Notes: generated by a model not told the origin, from the letters alone. Positions 1 to 26,774 are shown, numbered from the stretch's first letter. The stretch: 64,000 nucleotides of DNA from Amorphochlora amoebiformis (GCA_054601695.1 BAAHQB010000003.1:930001-994000), one strand, 5' to 3'. Translations and numbers: made by a program.

Positions 1-10
1 TGTACATGTA

Positions 11-41
<31 letters not shown>

Positions 42-156
42 ATATGTATATACACATGGTTATATATATCTGTGTATATGTATATATATATATATGTGTG
101 TATAGATGTGTATATATAACATATATACATATACATACATACATCATATAATATAC

Positions 157-255
<99 letters not shown>

Positions 256-334
256 ATTATAGGTTGTTCTATATGAAGGAAGAGCACGGCGAGGTTTATA
301 TACATTTATTTATATATAAGAGTATATATATATA

Positions 335-381
<47 letters not shown>

Positions 382-383
<2 letters not shown>

Positions 384-557
384 CGCGCGCGCGCGCGCGC
401 GCGCGCGCGCGCGCGCGCGCGCGCGCGCGCGCGCGCGCGCGCGCGCGCGCGCGCGCGCGCGCGCGCGCGCGCGCGCGCGCGCGCGCGCGCGCGCGCGCGC
501 GCGCGCGCGCGCGCGCGCGCGCGCGCGCGCGCGCGCGCGCGCGCGCGCGCGCGCGGC

Positions 558-558
<1 letters not shown>
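382..558. repeat. (CG)n microsatellite block 1
   Basis: Uninterrupted alternating C and G for about 174 bp, flanked on both sides by (TA)n. It has no coding signature; apparent Arg-Ala frames on both strands are repeat translations. A pure (CG)n run of this length is unusual and is a strong left-handed (Z-DNA) former. Confidence 0.97.
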
Positions 559-621
<63 letters not shown>

Positions 622-626
<5 letters not shown>

Positions 627-1197
627 CGCGTGCGCGCGCGCGCGCGCGCGCGCGCGCGCGCGCGCGCGCGCGCGCGCGCGCGCGCGCGCGCGCGCGCGCG
701 CGCGCGCGCGCGCGCGCGCGCGCGCGCGCGCGCGCGCGCGCGCGCGCGCGCGCGCGCGCGCGCGCGCGCGTGTGCGTGTGCGCGCGCGCGCGCGCGCGCG
801 CGCGCGCGCGCGCGCGCGCGCGCGCGCGCGCGCGCGCGCGCGCGCGCGCGCGCGCGCGCGCGCGCGCGCGCGCGCGCGCGCGCGCGCGCGCGCGCGCGCG
901 CGCGCGCGCGCACGCGCGCGCGCGCACGCACGCGCGCGCGCGCGCACACGCACACGCGCGCGCACACGCGCGCGCGCACGCGCGCGCGCGCACGCGCGCA
1001 CACACGCACGCGCGCGCGCGCGCACGCGCGCGCGCGCGCGCGCGCGCGCGCGCGCGCGCGCGCGCGCGCGCGCGCGCGCGCGCGCGCGCGCGCGCACGCG
1101 CGCACGCACGCACACGCACGCGCGCACACACACACACACACGCGCACACGCGCGCGCACGCGCGCGCGCCCGCGCCGCGCGCGCGCGCGCGCGCGCG

Positions 1198-1201
<4 letters not shown>
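622..1201. repeat. (CG)n block 2 with internal CA/CG-interrupted zone
   Basis: About 580 bp of alternating purine-pyrimidine sequence. The left part is almost pure (CG)n with one short TGTG interruption near 771. From about 911 to 1170 it becomes a mosaic of CG and CA steps, including a pure CA run near 1127-1140. The CA zone looks like CG repeats decaying by C-to-T change of one strand. No gene is present. Confidence 0.96.
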
Positions 1202-1283
<82 letters not shown>

Positions 1284-1284
1284 T

Positions 1285-1640
1285 GCGCGCGCGCGCGCGC
1301 GCGCGCGCGCGCGCGCGCGCGCGCGCGCGCGCGCGCGCGCGCGCGCGCGCGCGCGCGCGCGCGCGCGCGCGCGCGCGCGCGCGCGCGCGCGCGCGCGCGC
1401 GCGCGCGCGCGCGCGCGCGCGCGCGCGCGCGCGCGCGCGCGCGCGCGCGCGCGCGCGCGCGCGCGCGCGCGCACGCACACACACACGCACACGCGCGCGC
1501 GCGCGCGCACGCGCGCGCGCGCGCGCGCGCGCGCGCGCGCGCGCGCGCGCGCGCGCGCGCGCGCGCGCGCGCGCGCGCGCGCGCGCGCGCGCGCGCGCGC
1601 GCGCGCGCGCGCGCGCGCGCGCGCGCGCGCGCGCGCGCGC
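1285..1640. repeat. (CG)n block 3
   Basis: About 355 bp of (CG)n with one CA-rich interruption near 1473-1510. It is separated from block 2 by some 80 bp of (TA)n and followed at 1641 by AT-rich sequence with no repeat of coding character. Confidence 0.96.
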
Positions 1641-1692
1641 AATGTATCTTTATAACACATATATATGTTTATTTATTTGTATATGTTTATAT

Positions 1693-1732
<40 letters not shown>

Positions 1733-1773
1733 GTAAACATATATGGATACATAAAGATATACATCTAAATGTT

Positions 1774-1824
<51 letters not shown>

Positions 1825-1832
1825 ACATAAAT

Positions 1833-1876
<44 letters not shown>

Positions 1877-1944
1877 ATATATATACATACGTACATATAT
1901 ATATGTAGATATATATAAATGTATATACATATACTTATATATAT

Positions 1945-1983
<39 letters not shown>

Positions 1984-1990
1984 CTATATA

Positions 1991-2027
<37 letters not shown>

Positions 2028-2148
2028 TAAATTTTCAAATATTTACTTGTAAATAATAATACATATATATATATATATATGTATGTATATTCTATCTCTC
2101 TCTCTCTCAATATATATACATATATACATATATATCTTTCTACGTATA

Positions 2149-2216
<68 letters not shown>

Positions 2217-2259
2217 CACTCACTCTGAAAAGTAGATTGTACTTCGCTTTGCCGCATAT

Positions 2260-2306
<47 letters not shown>

Positions 2307-2376
2307 TATATATTTATATATATATATATATATATATATGTAATATACAGATATATGTATACACACGCTTATATAA

Positions 2377-2407
<31 letters not shown>

Positions 2408-2471
2408 CACTATATATTTATACATATGTATATATATTATATATATATATATATATATATGATATATCTAC

Positions 2472-2507
<36 letters not shown>

Positions 2508-2511
2508 ATAT

Positions 2512-2545
<34 letters not shown>

Positions 2546-2568
2546 GTTCCACACACACACCTACACGC

Positions 2569-2599
<31 letters not shown>

Positions 2600-2604
2600 T
2601 ATAA

Positions 2605-2646
<42 letters not shown>

Positions 2647-2688
2647 TAGGCATTCTGTGATATATATATATATATATATATACATATT

Positions 2689-2740
<52 letters not shown>

Positions 2741-2768
2741 TACACACGTATACATAAAAATATAATAT

Positions 2769-2813
<45 letters not shown>

Positions 2814-2814
2814 G
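1641..2814. repeat. TA/GTATAT-rich stretch without a recognised gene
   Basis: Mostly (TA)n with ACATAT/GTATAT variants, a short TCTC run near 2096 and CA runs near 2380 and 2550. One non-repetitive island at 2215-2258 contains a degenerate copy of the start of the exon at 2815 (shared ACTTCGCT core), so it is read as an exon-edge copy and not an exon. Confidence 0.7.
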
Positions 2815-3386
2815 CACTTCGCTAAGCTATTGGTGTGAAATCAATTATTCGGGCTGAAAAAGGATATATATATATATATATACATATATACATATATATA
2901 CACATATACCTCTCTACATATACATCTACACCTATAATACATACATATCACCATAACCAATAAATAACATACACATTCATACACACATATGTATATAATC
3001 ATACGCACAATCAATTCCAGGACATGAACATCGACGCAATAGCTCGATCTAGGCGGCTGAAAGACATATGTCTGACTTACGCAGATAAAGAAGCTATAAC
3101 ACTCTCCGAGGCTATGTATAGGTGTAAAGTACATGTACTTTTTTCACAGTATATCTGGTACATGTGCGTATGAAGTTTCCTAATTTTTTTGCCATGTACA
3201 ATGTCATTTTGCTTATGTGTGCTTTTAGTTGTTGAGATATATATATATATATATATATATGCATGAATTATATATATATATATATATATATAAATAGAAA
3301 AATTTAATATAACATATATTTGTATATCATAGATATATCACAACCAACACACCCGAAGGAAGTTCCGTAGAACAATTTTGCTATAA
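2815..3386 (+). CDS. 3' end of an unrecognised plus-strand gene (three exons)
   Basis: Proposed exons are 2815-2832 (HFAKLL, donor GTGTGA), 3021-3121 and 3359-3386. The central exon is convincing: 33 open codons beginning [15 protein letters not shown], preceded by TTCCAG and followed by AG/GTGTAA. Its phase 2 end joins the G at 3359 to give R, then KFRRTILL and a TAA stop at 3384-3386. The peptide is helical and charged, with no known motif that I recognise. The start of the gene lies left of the window or among unread small exons. The 18-nt exon is weaker than the central one, and other joins are possible. CCCTAA arrays begin 13 bp after the stop. Confidence 0.5.
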
Positions 3387-3399
3387 GGTTTGCACATAT

Positions 3400-4010
3400 C
3401 CTAACCCTAACCCCCTATCCCTAAACCCTAACCCTAACCCTAACCCTAACCCTAACCCTAACCCTAACCCCCTATCCCTAACCCTAACCCTAACCCTAAC
3501 CCTAACCCTAACTCCCTAACCCTAACCCTAACCCTAACTCTTAACTTTTATATCGCCCTCACTCTAACCCTAACCCTAACTACAATGCCTAACCCTAACC
3601 CTAACCCTAACCCTAACCCTAACCCTAACCCTAACCAACCCTAATCTTAACCAAAACTCTCACTCTGAGCCTAACCCTACTTTAAACCTAACCCTAACCC
3701 TAACCCTAACCCTAAGCCTAACCCTAACCCTAACCCTAACCCTAACCCTAACCCTAACCCTAACCCTAACCCTAACCCTAACCCTAACCCTAACCCTAGC
3801 CCAAATCTAATGCTAACCGTAACCCTTTTCCTAAACCTAACCCTAGGGATAATCGTAATATTAACTCTAAGCCAAATCCTAACCCTAACCCTAACCCTAA
3901 CCCTAATCCTAACCCTAACCCTAACCCTAACCCTAACCCTAACCCTAACCCTAACCCTAGTCCTAAATTCGATCTTAAATATAAGCCTAACTTTAGGTCT
4001 GAGCCTTAGC
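3400..4010. repeat. Interstitial telomere-like CCCTAA array
   Basis: About 600 bp of CCCTAA units, perfect in runs (3420-3470, 3716-3798, 3886-3958) and degenerate between and at the right edge. It lies between the 3' end at 3386 and the exon at 4475 and is not at a chromosome end in this window. The coding-strand orientation is CCCTAA. Apparent Leu-Thr frames are repeat translations. Confidence 0.95.
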
Positions 4011-4032
4011 CTATATGTATATATATTATATG

Positions 4033-4076
<44 letters not shown>

Positions 4077-4192
4077 CAGTGTGTTCTTTGTTTATGAACA
4101 TTTTCATAGGTATATGCTTTGTATATATATATATATATAATATATGTATATATATAGTATATATATACATATACATATATATATATATATAT

Positions 4193-4285
4193 AAGGTTAA
4201 GACATAGGTCATGATAACTTTAAGTGAATAATTTAGCGTACAAGTGGACATATATATATATATATATATAATATATATATGTGTG

Positions 4286-4375
<90 letters not shown>

Positions 4376-4474
4376 CGCTAAGACTCATAGATCATGACAA
4401 CTTTCAGTGAATAATTTAGCGTACAAGTGGACACCTTAAGGTCGGGGCTAACTTTAAGCGAATAATTAATTTAG

Positions 4475-4495
<21 letters not shown>
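4193..4495 (+). repeat. Edge copies upstream of the exon at 4475
   Basis: A stretch reading AACTTTAAGTGAATAATTTAG followed by CGTACAAGTGGAC occurs at 4212-4248 and 4400-4433. It recurs, with changes, as the acceptor and start of the exon at 4475 (TTTAG then CGCACACGTGGACC). (TA)n separates the first two. Only the start of the exon is copied; its end (GGGGATCTTAG) occurs once. Confidence 0.75.
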
Positions 4496-18188
<13,693 letters not shown>

Positions 18189-18201
18189 GGATATATATAA
18201 T

Positions 18202-18232
<31 letters not shown>

Positions 18233-18264
18233 TATATGTGGTGTGTGTGTGGGGGTGTGAATGC

Positions 18265-18315
<51 letters not shown>

Positions 18316-18326
18316 TTGTGTGTATT

Positions 18327-18403
<77 letters not shown>

Positions 18404-18437
18404 GTATGACATATTATTGTATAATGACAACCGCAAG

Positions 18438-18472
18438 ATGAAGAAATTGGGACGAAAATTAAAAAGTCGGCT
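18438..18472 (+). CDS. Possible small exon, unassigned
   Basis: A non-repetitive island with CGCAAG before and GTGAAT after. In the phase offered by a donor at 18178 it reads [11 protein letters not shown]. If used, it would extend the Canopy-like chain past its TAA. Evidence is limited to splice-like dinucleotides and an open frame of 11 codons. Confidence 0.3.
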
Positions 18473-18655
18473 GTGAATATATACGTAATATACTTATATA
18501 TTTATGTATATATATATACATATGTATATACATATATATATATAATATGTATCTATGATTTTGTGCGTGTGTGTATGCATATATATATTTGTATGTATAT
18601 ATATAATATATATATATGTGAATATATAAACACTGGACAATGTACAAATACTTAT

Positions 18656-18694
<39 letters not shown>

Positions 18695-18712
18695 TATTTT
18701 TATAATACATCC

Positions 18713-18747
<35 letters not shown>

Positions 18748-18818
18748 TATATATATACTTATATATACAATTATACATATTAGTTATACACACATATATG
18801 TATATGTACATGGGTATG

Positions 18819-18857
<39 letters not shown>

Positions 18858-18929
18858 TGTAGACATATATGCACACATATACATATATATATATATATAT
18901 ATAATATGTATATGGATATATATATATAT

Positions 18930-18969
<40 letters not shown>

Positions 18970-18970
<1 letters not shown>

Positions 18971-19026
18971 ACTGGCGAATGCGATATGAATTGTAGACTC
19001 CAAATACAAACTCACATACATATGAC

Positions 19027-19064
<38 letters not shown>

Positions 19065-19170
19065 AATACATATGTGTATATTTATATATCTATATATATG
19101 TATAATATATATATATATATATATGATATGAATTGTAGACTCCAAATACAAACTCACATACACCGACTAC

Positions 19171-19210
<40 letters not shown>

Positions 19211-19325
19211 CATATGTGTATATTATATAGGTATATATATGTAAATATAATATATATACACATATACACATACATATATATGATATGAATTGTAGACTCT
19301 AAATACAAACTCACATACACATGAC
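18970..19325. repeat. Three copies of a 34-bp segment in (TA)n
   Basis: TATGAATTGTAGACTCCAAA with TACAAACTCACATAC occurs at about 18986-19020, 19124-19158 and 19282-19316. The first has unique sequence before it (GTTGACTGGCGAATGC), which the others lack. This is the layout of an exon end copied downstream, but no frame or donor can be fixed, so the parent exon is not called. Confidence 0.7.
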
Positions 19326-19381
19326 TACATATATATATATTATAGATATATTATATATATAAATACATATGTATATATTTA

Positions 19382-19421
<40 letters not shown>

Positions 19422-19444
19422 ATATATATATATATATATATAAA

Positions 19445-19670
<226 letters not shown>

Positions 19671-19700
19671 GTGTAACGATGTAGTAAAGGCATGTAAACG

Positions 19701-19817
19701 AATAGATGCCAAACAGTCACGCACCGTGACACATGAACAAATAGATGCCAAAGAGTCACGCACCGTGACACATGAACAAATAGATGCCAAAGAGTCACGC
19801 ACTGTGACACATGAGGA
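19701..19817. repeat. Three 39-bp tandem repeats
   Basis: Units start at 19701, 19740 and 19779 (AATAGATGCCAAAGAGTCAC, then GCACCGTGACACATGAACA), with one to four changes per unit. The period is exactly 13 codons, and the minus strand stays open through it, but no start or splice site supports a gene. Each unit holds the inverted repeat GTCAC-gcacc-GTGAC. Confidence 0.85.
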
Positions 19818-19877
19818 ACTGTGATCGATCGCCTTACCGGCCTCATCAAGATAGATCCATACATGCATATTATATAG

Positions 19878-19946
<69 letters not shown>

Positions 19947-20017
19947 ATATATATAAATGTACATACATCATACACACATATTTATATACAATATATACAT
20001 ATATATATATATACTAG

Positions 20018-20955
20018 TAATATACCTCCCAAAAATTTGGAATTAGTCTGAATTGATCATTGCCTTTTTTGAAAACGCACAAAAACGCATTAGATAATCA
20101 TTCATTCATTCATTGGATGGATCCAATTGTTGCATACACTGCAAAGTTTACCTCAAATTATCAGTGTAATTACCGTACTAAGTGTTACCATTGGGTTTAA
20201 TTTTAAAGTTTCGCGACACAGACTTTTTTTTTAAATTTAAATTTTTGGCCGGTAAATTTACCCGATCGACCGTATAGCTAGGTCTAGTAGTATGATAACA
20301 GTACATTCTACTAGCATTCATCACAGATAACTTATTAACATGAGTCATGATACGTACTTTTGATCTTACTTAGTTGTACGTAGTTGATCGTTTATATGAT
20401 TCCTAAATCTAGCGGCAAATTGTACGTAACGTGCATGGTGACCATCGTGCGTAACTACAAACTACAAACTTTAGTATCGTATATGAGTAGTATCATACGC
20501 ATGTATCATATCCAACCAACTAACTATTACCCGTACAACTTAGTCGCCTTGATACGCATACGTACGTACGTACGCACCTGGACTAATATGGCATACGCTG
20601 ATATATATGTGAATCGAATAATAGGCTTCGTTACGTATGTACGCATGCGCATGTGCATTAATGTCGTAGGCTGCCATAACTGCACATCATACTGAGTATA
20701 TATCGTGCGTATGGTACGTATTGCGTAATCATTATATTTGGTGGTACGTTTTCAACACGGAGAGTGCATCGTATAGTAGCTCGGAGTAGTGTAAAGGTAT
20801 ACCTTGTATACCAGAGTTGTATTATATGACATTTGCGCATCATGATACGCGTAACGCGTATCCGTAATAATACACGTTGAAATAATAACAAAGGTTGAGT
20901 ACTAATGAGTGCTATGCATGCTATTGCATGTACGACATACACGTTCACGTGTACG

Positions 20956-20997
<42 letters not shown>

Positions 20998-21395
20998 CGT
21001 ACACGTGAACGTACACTATCATGTATGTTTGTGAGACTATACTGACCATCTAACTACTAGAATTAGATATATACTAGATATATACATACTGTGAATTCAT
21101 AATGATGGAACTAATTGAATGATAATTTTTATACTTATAAACGACTTGAGCTTTGCGATCATCAGATATCCTATATCTAGATATCTAGATATCTACCATA
21201 TCTAGATGAGATATAGCTAGATATCTCTCTTATCCGGATTGAACCGATCGCGTGATTCTAGCTTCTAGAGCTTGTCTCGTACGTCAAAGACAGATGTCGT
21301 ATGCATCATGACGGCAGCCTACTCAGGTGACTAGGTCCTAGAGGTCTGGGACATCGGTGAGACATTGTATTCGTTATATATATAATTCATTTTAG
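20018..21395. other. Non-repetitive AT-rich stretch, no gene recognised
   Basis: About 1.4 kb of unique sequence, unlike the flanking (TA)n, with many CGTACGTA and CTAG-type short palindromes (20560-20580, 21180-21225). Both strands carry short open frames (20384-20695 on the plus strand) without splice or codon evidence. It holds the palindrome at 20941-21012. It may be an intergenic spacer or a long intron. Confidence 0.5.
20941..21012. repeat. Perfect 72-bp palindrome
   Basis: The left arm ACGTTCACGTGTACGATTAT is the exact reverse complement of the right arm ATAATCGTACACGTGAACGT. The 32 bp between are (AT)16, itself self-complementary. The whole can form a cruciform. Confidence 0.93.
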
Positions 21396-21436
21396 GTAAA
21401 AACACCAAGATCGGGAAGATCACTCCTACGCTAGCT
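21396..21436 (+). CDS. Likely internal exon, unassigned gene
   Basis: Between TTTTAG and GTAATA the island reads, after two bases, KNTKIGKITPTLA. No other frame through it is open to the donor. The following intron begins directly with the 32-bp minisatellite. Which exon precedes it is not known. Confidence 0.45.
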
Positions 21437-21442
21437 GTAATA

Positions 21443-21765
21443 AGTACGTTTACGTCTAGTACGTAATACTGTTATTCTAGTTATTACTATGTACGATGTA
21501 TTATTATTACGTACGTTTACGTCTAGTATGCGTATTATTGTTACATACGTTTACTTCTAGTACGTATTATTATTACGTACGTTTACGTCTAGTACGTATT
21601 ATTATTACGTATGTTTAGGTCTAGTACGTATTATTATTACGTACGTTTACGTCTAGTATGTATTATTATTACGTACGTTTATGTCTAGTATGTATTATTA
21701 TTACGTACGTTTACGTCTAGTATGTATTATTATTACGTATGTTTACATCTAGTGTGTATTATAGT
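21443..21765. repeat. Minisatellite, 32-bp unit (ACGTACGTTTACGTCTAGTA type)
   Basis: About ten units of ACGTACGTTTACGTCTAGTA plus CGTATTATTATT; anchors at 21607 and 21639 give the 32-bp period. It lies within the intron that starts at 21437. Confidence 0.88.
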
Positions 21766-21796
21766 AATTTACGGCGTTAGAATTAGTACAATGTAG

Positions 21797-21850
21797 GTCC
21801 AAATGCTCCCCACTCATCAAGTTTGTTGAAAAAGACATCTGAAGGATTGG
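21797..21850 (+). CDS. Possible exon in three competing frames
   Basis: The island after ATGTAG is open in one frame to a GTAGAA donor at 21851 (PNAPHSSSLLKKTSEGLV). In the frame that follows phase 0 from 21436 it gives VQMLPTHQVC and a TGA, which would end the gene. The third frame gives SKCSPLIKFVEKDI and a TGA. Sequence alone does not decide. Confidence 0.4.
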
Positions 21851-21898
21851 TTGTAGAATATGTTAATATATATGTATATATATATGTGTGTATATGTA

Positions 21899-21930
<32 letters not shown>

Positions 21931-22050
21931 TATCTATATATATGTATATATATGTATATATGTGTATATATACATAAACAGGATGTGTATGTTTATGTGT
22001 ATGAATATATGTATATATATATATATATGTATAATGTGTATATATATGTG

Positions 22051-22126
<76 letters not shown>

Positions 22127-22155
22127 TTTACATACATACACATACATATATATAC

Positions 22156-22304
<149 letters not shown>

Positions 22305-22507
22305 CATACTACATCTGTGTGGTACTATATGTATGGATCCAGTGAAAATTGCTCATGTATATATATATATATACATATATATATCTATATATATATATAT
22401 ATATATGTACACACACACACATATATATATGTATATATATCTATATATAATATTAGTATATATTAGTCTATACATATATATATATATATATATATACATA
22501 TATGATA

Positions 22508-22542
<35 letters not shown>

Positions 22543-22600
22543 TTATATATAATATATATATTAGTGTATGATTGAAAATGCCGTAGATCGGTTGAGAAAG

Positions 22601-22645
<45 letters not shown>

Positions 22646-22654
22646 ATACCGTAG

Positions 22655-22693
22655 ATCGACAGGGTGACGAAGAGCACAAAGAGGAATATTATG
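22655..22693 (+). CDS. Likely internal exon with many downstream edge copies
   Basis: 39 nt between CCGTAG and GTAAAA. Phase 0 reads [13 protein letters not shown]; another open frame reads [13 protein letters not shown] short upstream copy of its start lies at 22583-22602, and six copies of its end plus donor lie downstream, which marks it as an exon under the pattern described in the findings. Phase 0 joins to the exon at 23587. Confidence 0.45.
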
Positions 22694-22764
22694 GTAAAAA
22701 TAGCCTTTTGTATATATATATATATATTATATATATATTATATATTATATATATATATATATAT

Positions 22765-22808
<44 letters not shown>

Positions 22809-22829
22809 CATATAGATATTATGAATATA

Positions 22830-22863
<34 letters not shown>

Positions 22864-22867
<4 letters not shown>

Positions 22868-22889
22868 TATGGTGAAAATAGCCTTTTGT

Positions 22890-22927
<38 letters not shown>

Positions 22928-22975
22928 TCATTTATATATATGTGTATATACATTATGGTGAAAATAGCCTTTTGT

Positions 22976-23041
<66 letters not shown>

Positions 23042-23047
23042 GTTTGT

Positions 23048-23117
<70 letters not shown>

Positions 23118-23127
23118 TTATTATTAA

Positions 23128-23183
<56 letters not shown>

Positions 23184-23215
23184 TATGGTGAAAATAGCCT
23201 TTCATATATACATAC

Positions 23216-23285
<70 letters not shown>

Positions 23286-23321
23286 TTATTATGGTGAAAA
23301 TAGCCTTTCATATATACATAC

Positions 23322-23389
<68 letters not shown>

Positions 23390-23462
23390 CGGTGAAAATA
23401 GCTTTATATATATATATATATATATGTATATATCTATATATATTACGGTGAAAATAGCTTTA
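22864..23462 (+). repeat. Six downstream copies of the end and donor of exon 22655-22693
   Basis: TTATTATGGTGAAAATAGCC with following TTTTGTATA or TTTCATATA recurs at about 22863, 22952, 23180, 23287, 23387 and 23443 (the last two shortened, reading ATTACGGTGAAAATAGC). Each is followed by (TA)n. The parent is ATATTATG/GTAAAAATAGCC at 22686-22706. All copies share GTGAAA in place of the parent's GTAAAA, so they probably descend from one first copy. Confidence 0.88.
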
Positions 23463-23468
23463 TATATA

Positions 23469-23567
<99 letters not shown>

Positions 23568-23586
23568 GTATATGTATATATATTAG

Positions 23587-23630
23587 ACAAAAGAGGGTCA
23601 GAAAGAACAAACAGATGAATATTTCGGCCA
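23587..23630 (+). CDS. Likely internal exon, unassigned
   Basis: 44 nt between TATTAG and GTATAT reading [14 protein letters not shown] plus two bases; hydrophilic, charged. Its phase 2 end is compatible with 23902-23939 ([12 protein letters not shown]). The alternative frame of the exon at 22655 ends EEYY, and this one ends DEYF, so these could be related repeat-encoding exons. The link is weak. Confidence 0.45.
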
Positions 23631-23680
23631 GTATATATACATACATAATATATATATATATATAAATATATATATATATA

Positions 23681-23742
<62 letters not shown>

Positions 23743-23807
23743 TGTATATATATATATATATGAACATATATATACTTATATATATATATTTATATATATA
23801 TATAATA

Positions 23808-23899
<92 letters not shown>

Positions 23900-23901
23900 A
23901 G

Positions 23902-23949
23902 GAATTCAATTTCCAAGCCCACGACAAGTACTCATAAGGGTATGTATAG

Positions 23950-23980
<31 letters not shown>

Positions 23981-24030
23981 AGAAATACGATTTCCCAGCG
24001 TACCGCAAGTGGTATCTAGGGTATGTATAG
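23902..24030 (+). repeat. Two plus-strand copies of part of the minus-strand exon 24266-24346
   Basis: GAATTCAATTTCCAAGCCCA with CGACAAGTACTCATAAGG/GTATGT (23902-23945) matches, in opposite orientation, the last 40 nt and donor of the minus-strand exon at 24266-24346. A more diverged copy (GATTTCCCAGCGTACCGCAAG) is at 23981-24020. The first copy is also open in the phase left by exon 23630, so it could have been recruited as a plus-strand exon. Confidence 0.6.
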
Positions 24031-24047
24031 TATACATATATATATAC

Positions 24048-24104
<57 letters not shown>

Positions 24105-24202
24105 GTATGTGAATAAATAGCAGGAATTTTGACAGTAATTTTCATTTGCAAGCTATATACTCATACCTACATATATATATATGTATAATAATATATATAT
24201 AC

Positions 24203-24234
<32 letters not shown>

Positions 24235-24265
24235 GATATAATATATATATATATATTATGCATAC

Positions 24266-24364
24266 CCTCACGACTACTTGTTGTGGACTTGGAAATTGAA
24301 TTCCTTGTATCGTTTCCAAGAATTCTGTTAAATATTTCCCTATGCCCTGGAATATATATATACA

Positions 24365-24428
<64 letters not shown>

Positions 24429-24471
24429 CATATGAACATATGTAGGTAGAAATCTTAATGTAATATATGTG

Positions 24472-24516
<45 letters not shown>

Positions 24517-24610
24517 TATATACACATATATACATATATATATATATCTATATATATATACATATATACATATTTGTCAATATAACTTATATACAACTAC
24601 ACACACACAC

Positions 24611-24692
<82 letters not shown>

Positions 24693-24744
24693 GTATATGT
24701 ATCTATATAATATTGTTCATTATATAAACATATATATATATATT

Positions 24745-24782
<38 letters not shown>

Positions 24783-25202
24783 TGTATATATTCAATATAT
24801 TCAATATATGTATATATATATATACTATTTATCTATATATATACATATATACATATATACATATATACACATATAATTATATATATATATATATATATTT
24901 CAAAATACGCACACATATACATATCCCTATAAAACCCGAAAGAACTCAATGATACAATTGGTCCATTTTAATTAATTTAGGTATTTTTAGGATTAAGGCT
25001 AGGATACCTCCTCTTCCTCCTCTCCCCCCCCCCCGCCGCTTTTTTTCGAAATGTCAGGAGATTCTGGTGAGAGCATATATTCGGCCAAGTTTACTGATTC
25101 AGTCTTTTCCTCCTGATATATGTGTGTGTGTATGAGAGCCGAATATTAAAAAAGTAATAATATTTCGGTGTCGGGAAAATTGGTCTTTGTGCATGTGTCT
25201 TT

Positions 25203-25254
<52 letters not shown>

Positions 25255-26021
25255 GTTAATACCACACAGAGTAATACATTTCACACATATTATATTATAT
25301 AAAAACCTTCTAATATATATAAGAATATGTCCAACATTTGCATTCAGCAGTGATATATTTCCCTATATTCCTTGAGTACATGTATACATATATACATATT
25401 TATACATACATACATACACATATACACACATATACACACATACATACTAAAAAAAATCAATTCTGTAATTTCGAACAAGCATACAGCAAAACATTTCACC
25501 AAAATTATAGAGTATGTGCATATTTTAGCAATTACATTCAATAAATATGTATATTTCAATAATATAGCAAAACATTTCACCAACATTATAAAGTATGTGC
25601 ATATTTTAGCAATTACATACAATAAATATGTATATTTCAATAATATAGCAAAACATTTCACCAAAATTATAAAGTATATGCATATTTTTAGCAATGATTA
25701 TACAGTAAATACGTATATTTCAATAATATAGCAAGACATTTCACCAAAATTATAAGGTATATGCATATTTTTAGCAATGATTATACAGTAAATAAGTATA
25801 ATTCAAAAAATAGCAAAATACACTTAACTATATTTATTAAGTATATGCATATACCATATAGTAATTACGTACATTATATATGTATAATTCAATAATATAG
25901 CAAATACACTCACTATATTTATTAAGGATATGCATATACTATATATTAATTACATACAATAAATACGTGTAATTCGATGATATAGCAATACACTTCGCAT
26001 GTATTTATTGAGTATATGCGC

Positions 26022-26058
<37 letters not shown>

Positions 26059-26062
26059 AATT

Positions 26063-26094
<32 letters not shown>

Positions 26095-26146
26095 TCGTCT
26101 GTATTTATTGAGTGTATGTAATACCAAGAGTGATACAGTATATGCG

Positions 26147-26200
<54 letters not shown>

Positions 26201-26223
26201 TATTATAAATATATATATATATA

Positions 26224-26314
<91 letters not shown>

Positions 26315-26474
26315 GCCTGTATTTATTGAGTATATGTATATACCAAGAGTGAGTATATGTATGTACCAAGAGTGATACAGTATATGCGTTTATATGTATA
26401 TATATATATATATATTATATATGTACATATATATATATATATATGTATATATGTGTATATATATGTATGTATAC

Positions 26475-26510
<36 letters not shown>

Positions 26511-26601
26511 CGATTGTATTTATTAAGTATATACCAAGAGTTACAGTATACGCGTTTATATATATATATACATATATTATGTAATATATATATATATATA
26601 T

Positions 26602-26645
<44 letters not shown>

Positions 26646-26675
26646 ATATATATATATATATATATAAATATATGT

Positions 26676-26774
<99 letters not shown>

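Noticed and set aside
296-1830. Long open frames of alternating Arg-Ala with Tyr-Ile stretches on both strands
   Set aside because: They are translations of (CG)n and (TA)n. All frames on both strands are equally open, and there is no splice site, start context or codon bias.
3400-4010. A chromosome end (true telomere)
   Set aside because: The arrays are internal, degenerate, occur many times and lie between or inside genes.
20384-20948. Plus- and minus-strand frames in the unique 20-21 kb stretch
   Set aside because: No splice signals, no family resemblance, and overlapping frames on both strands. The sequence is rich in short palindromes, which keep both strands open.
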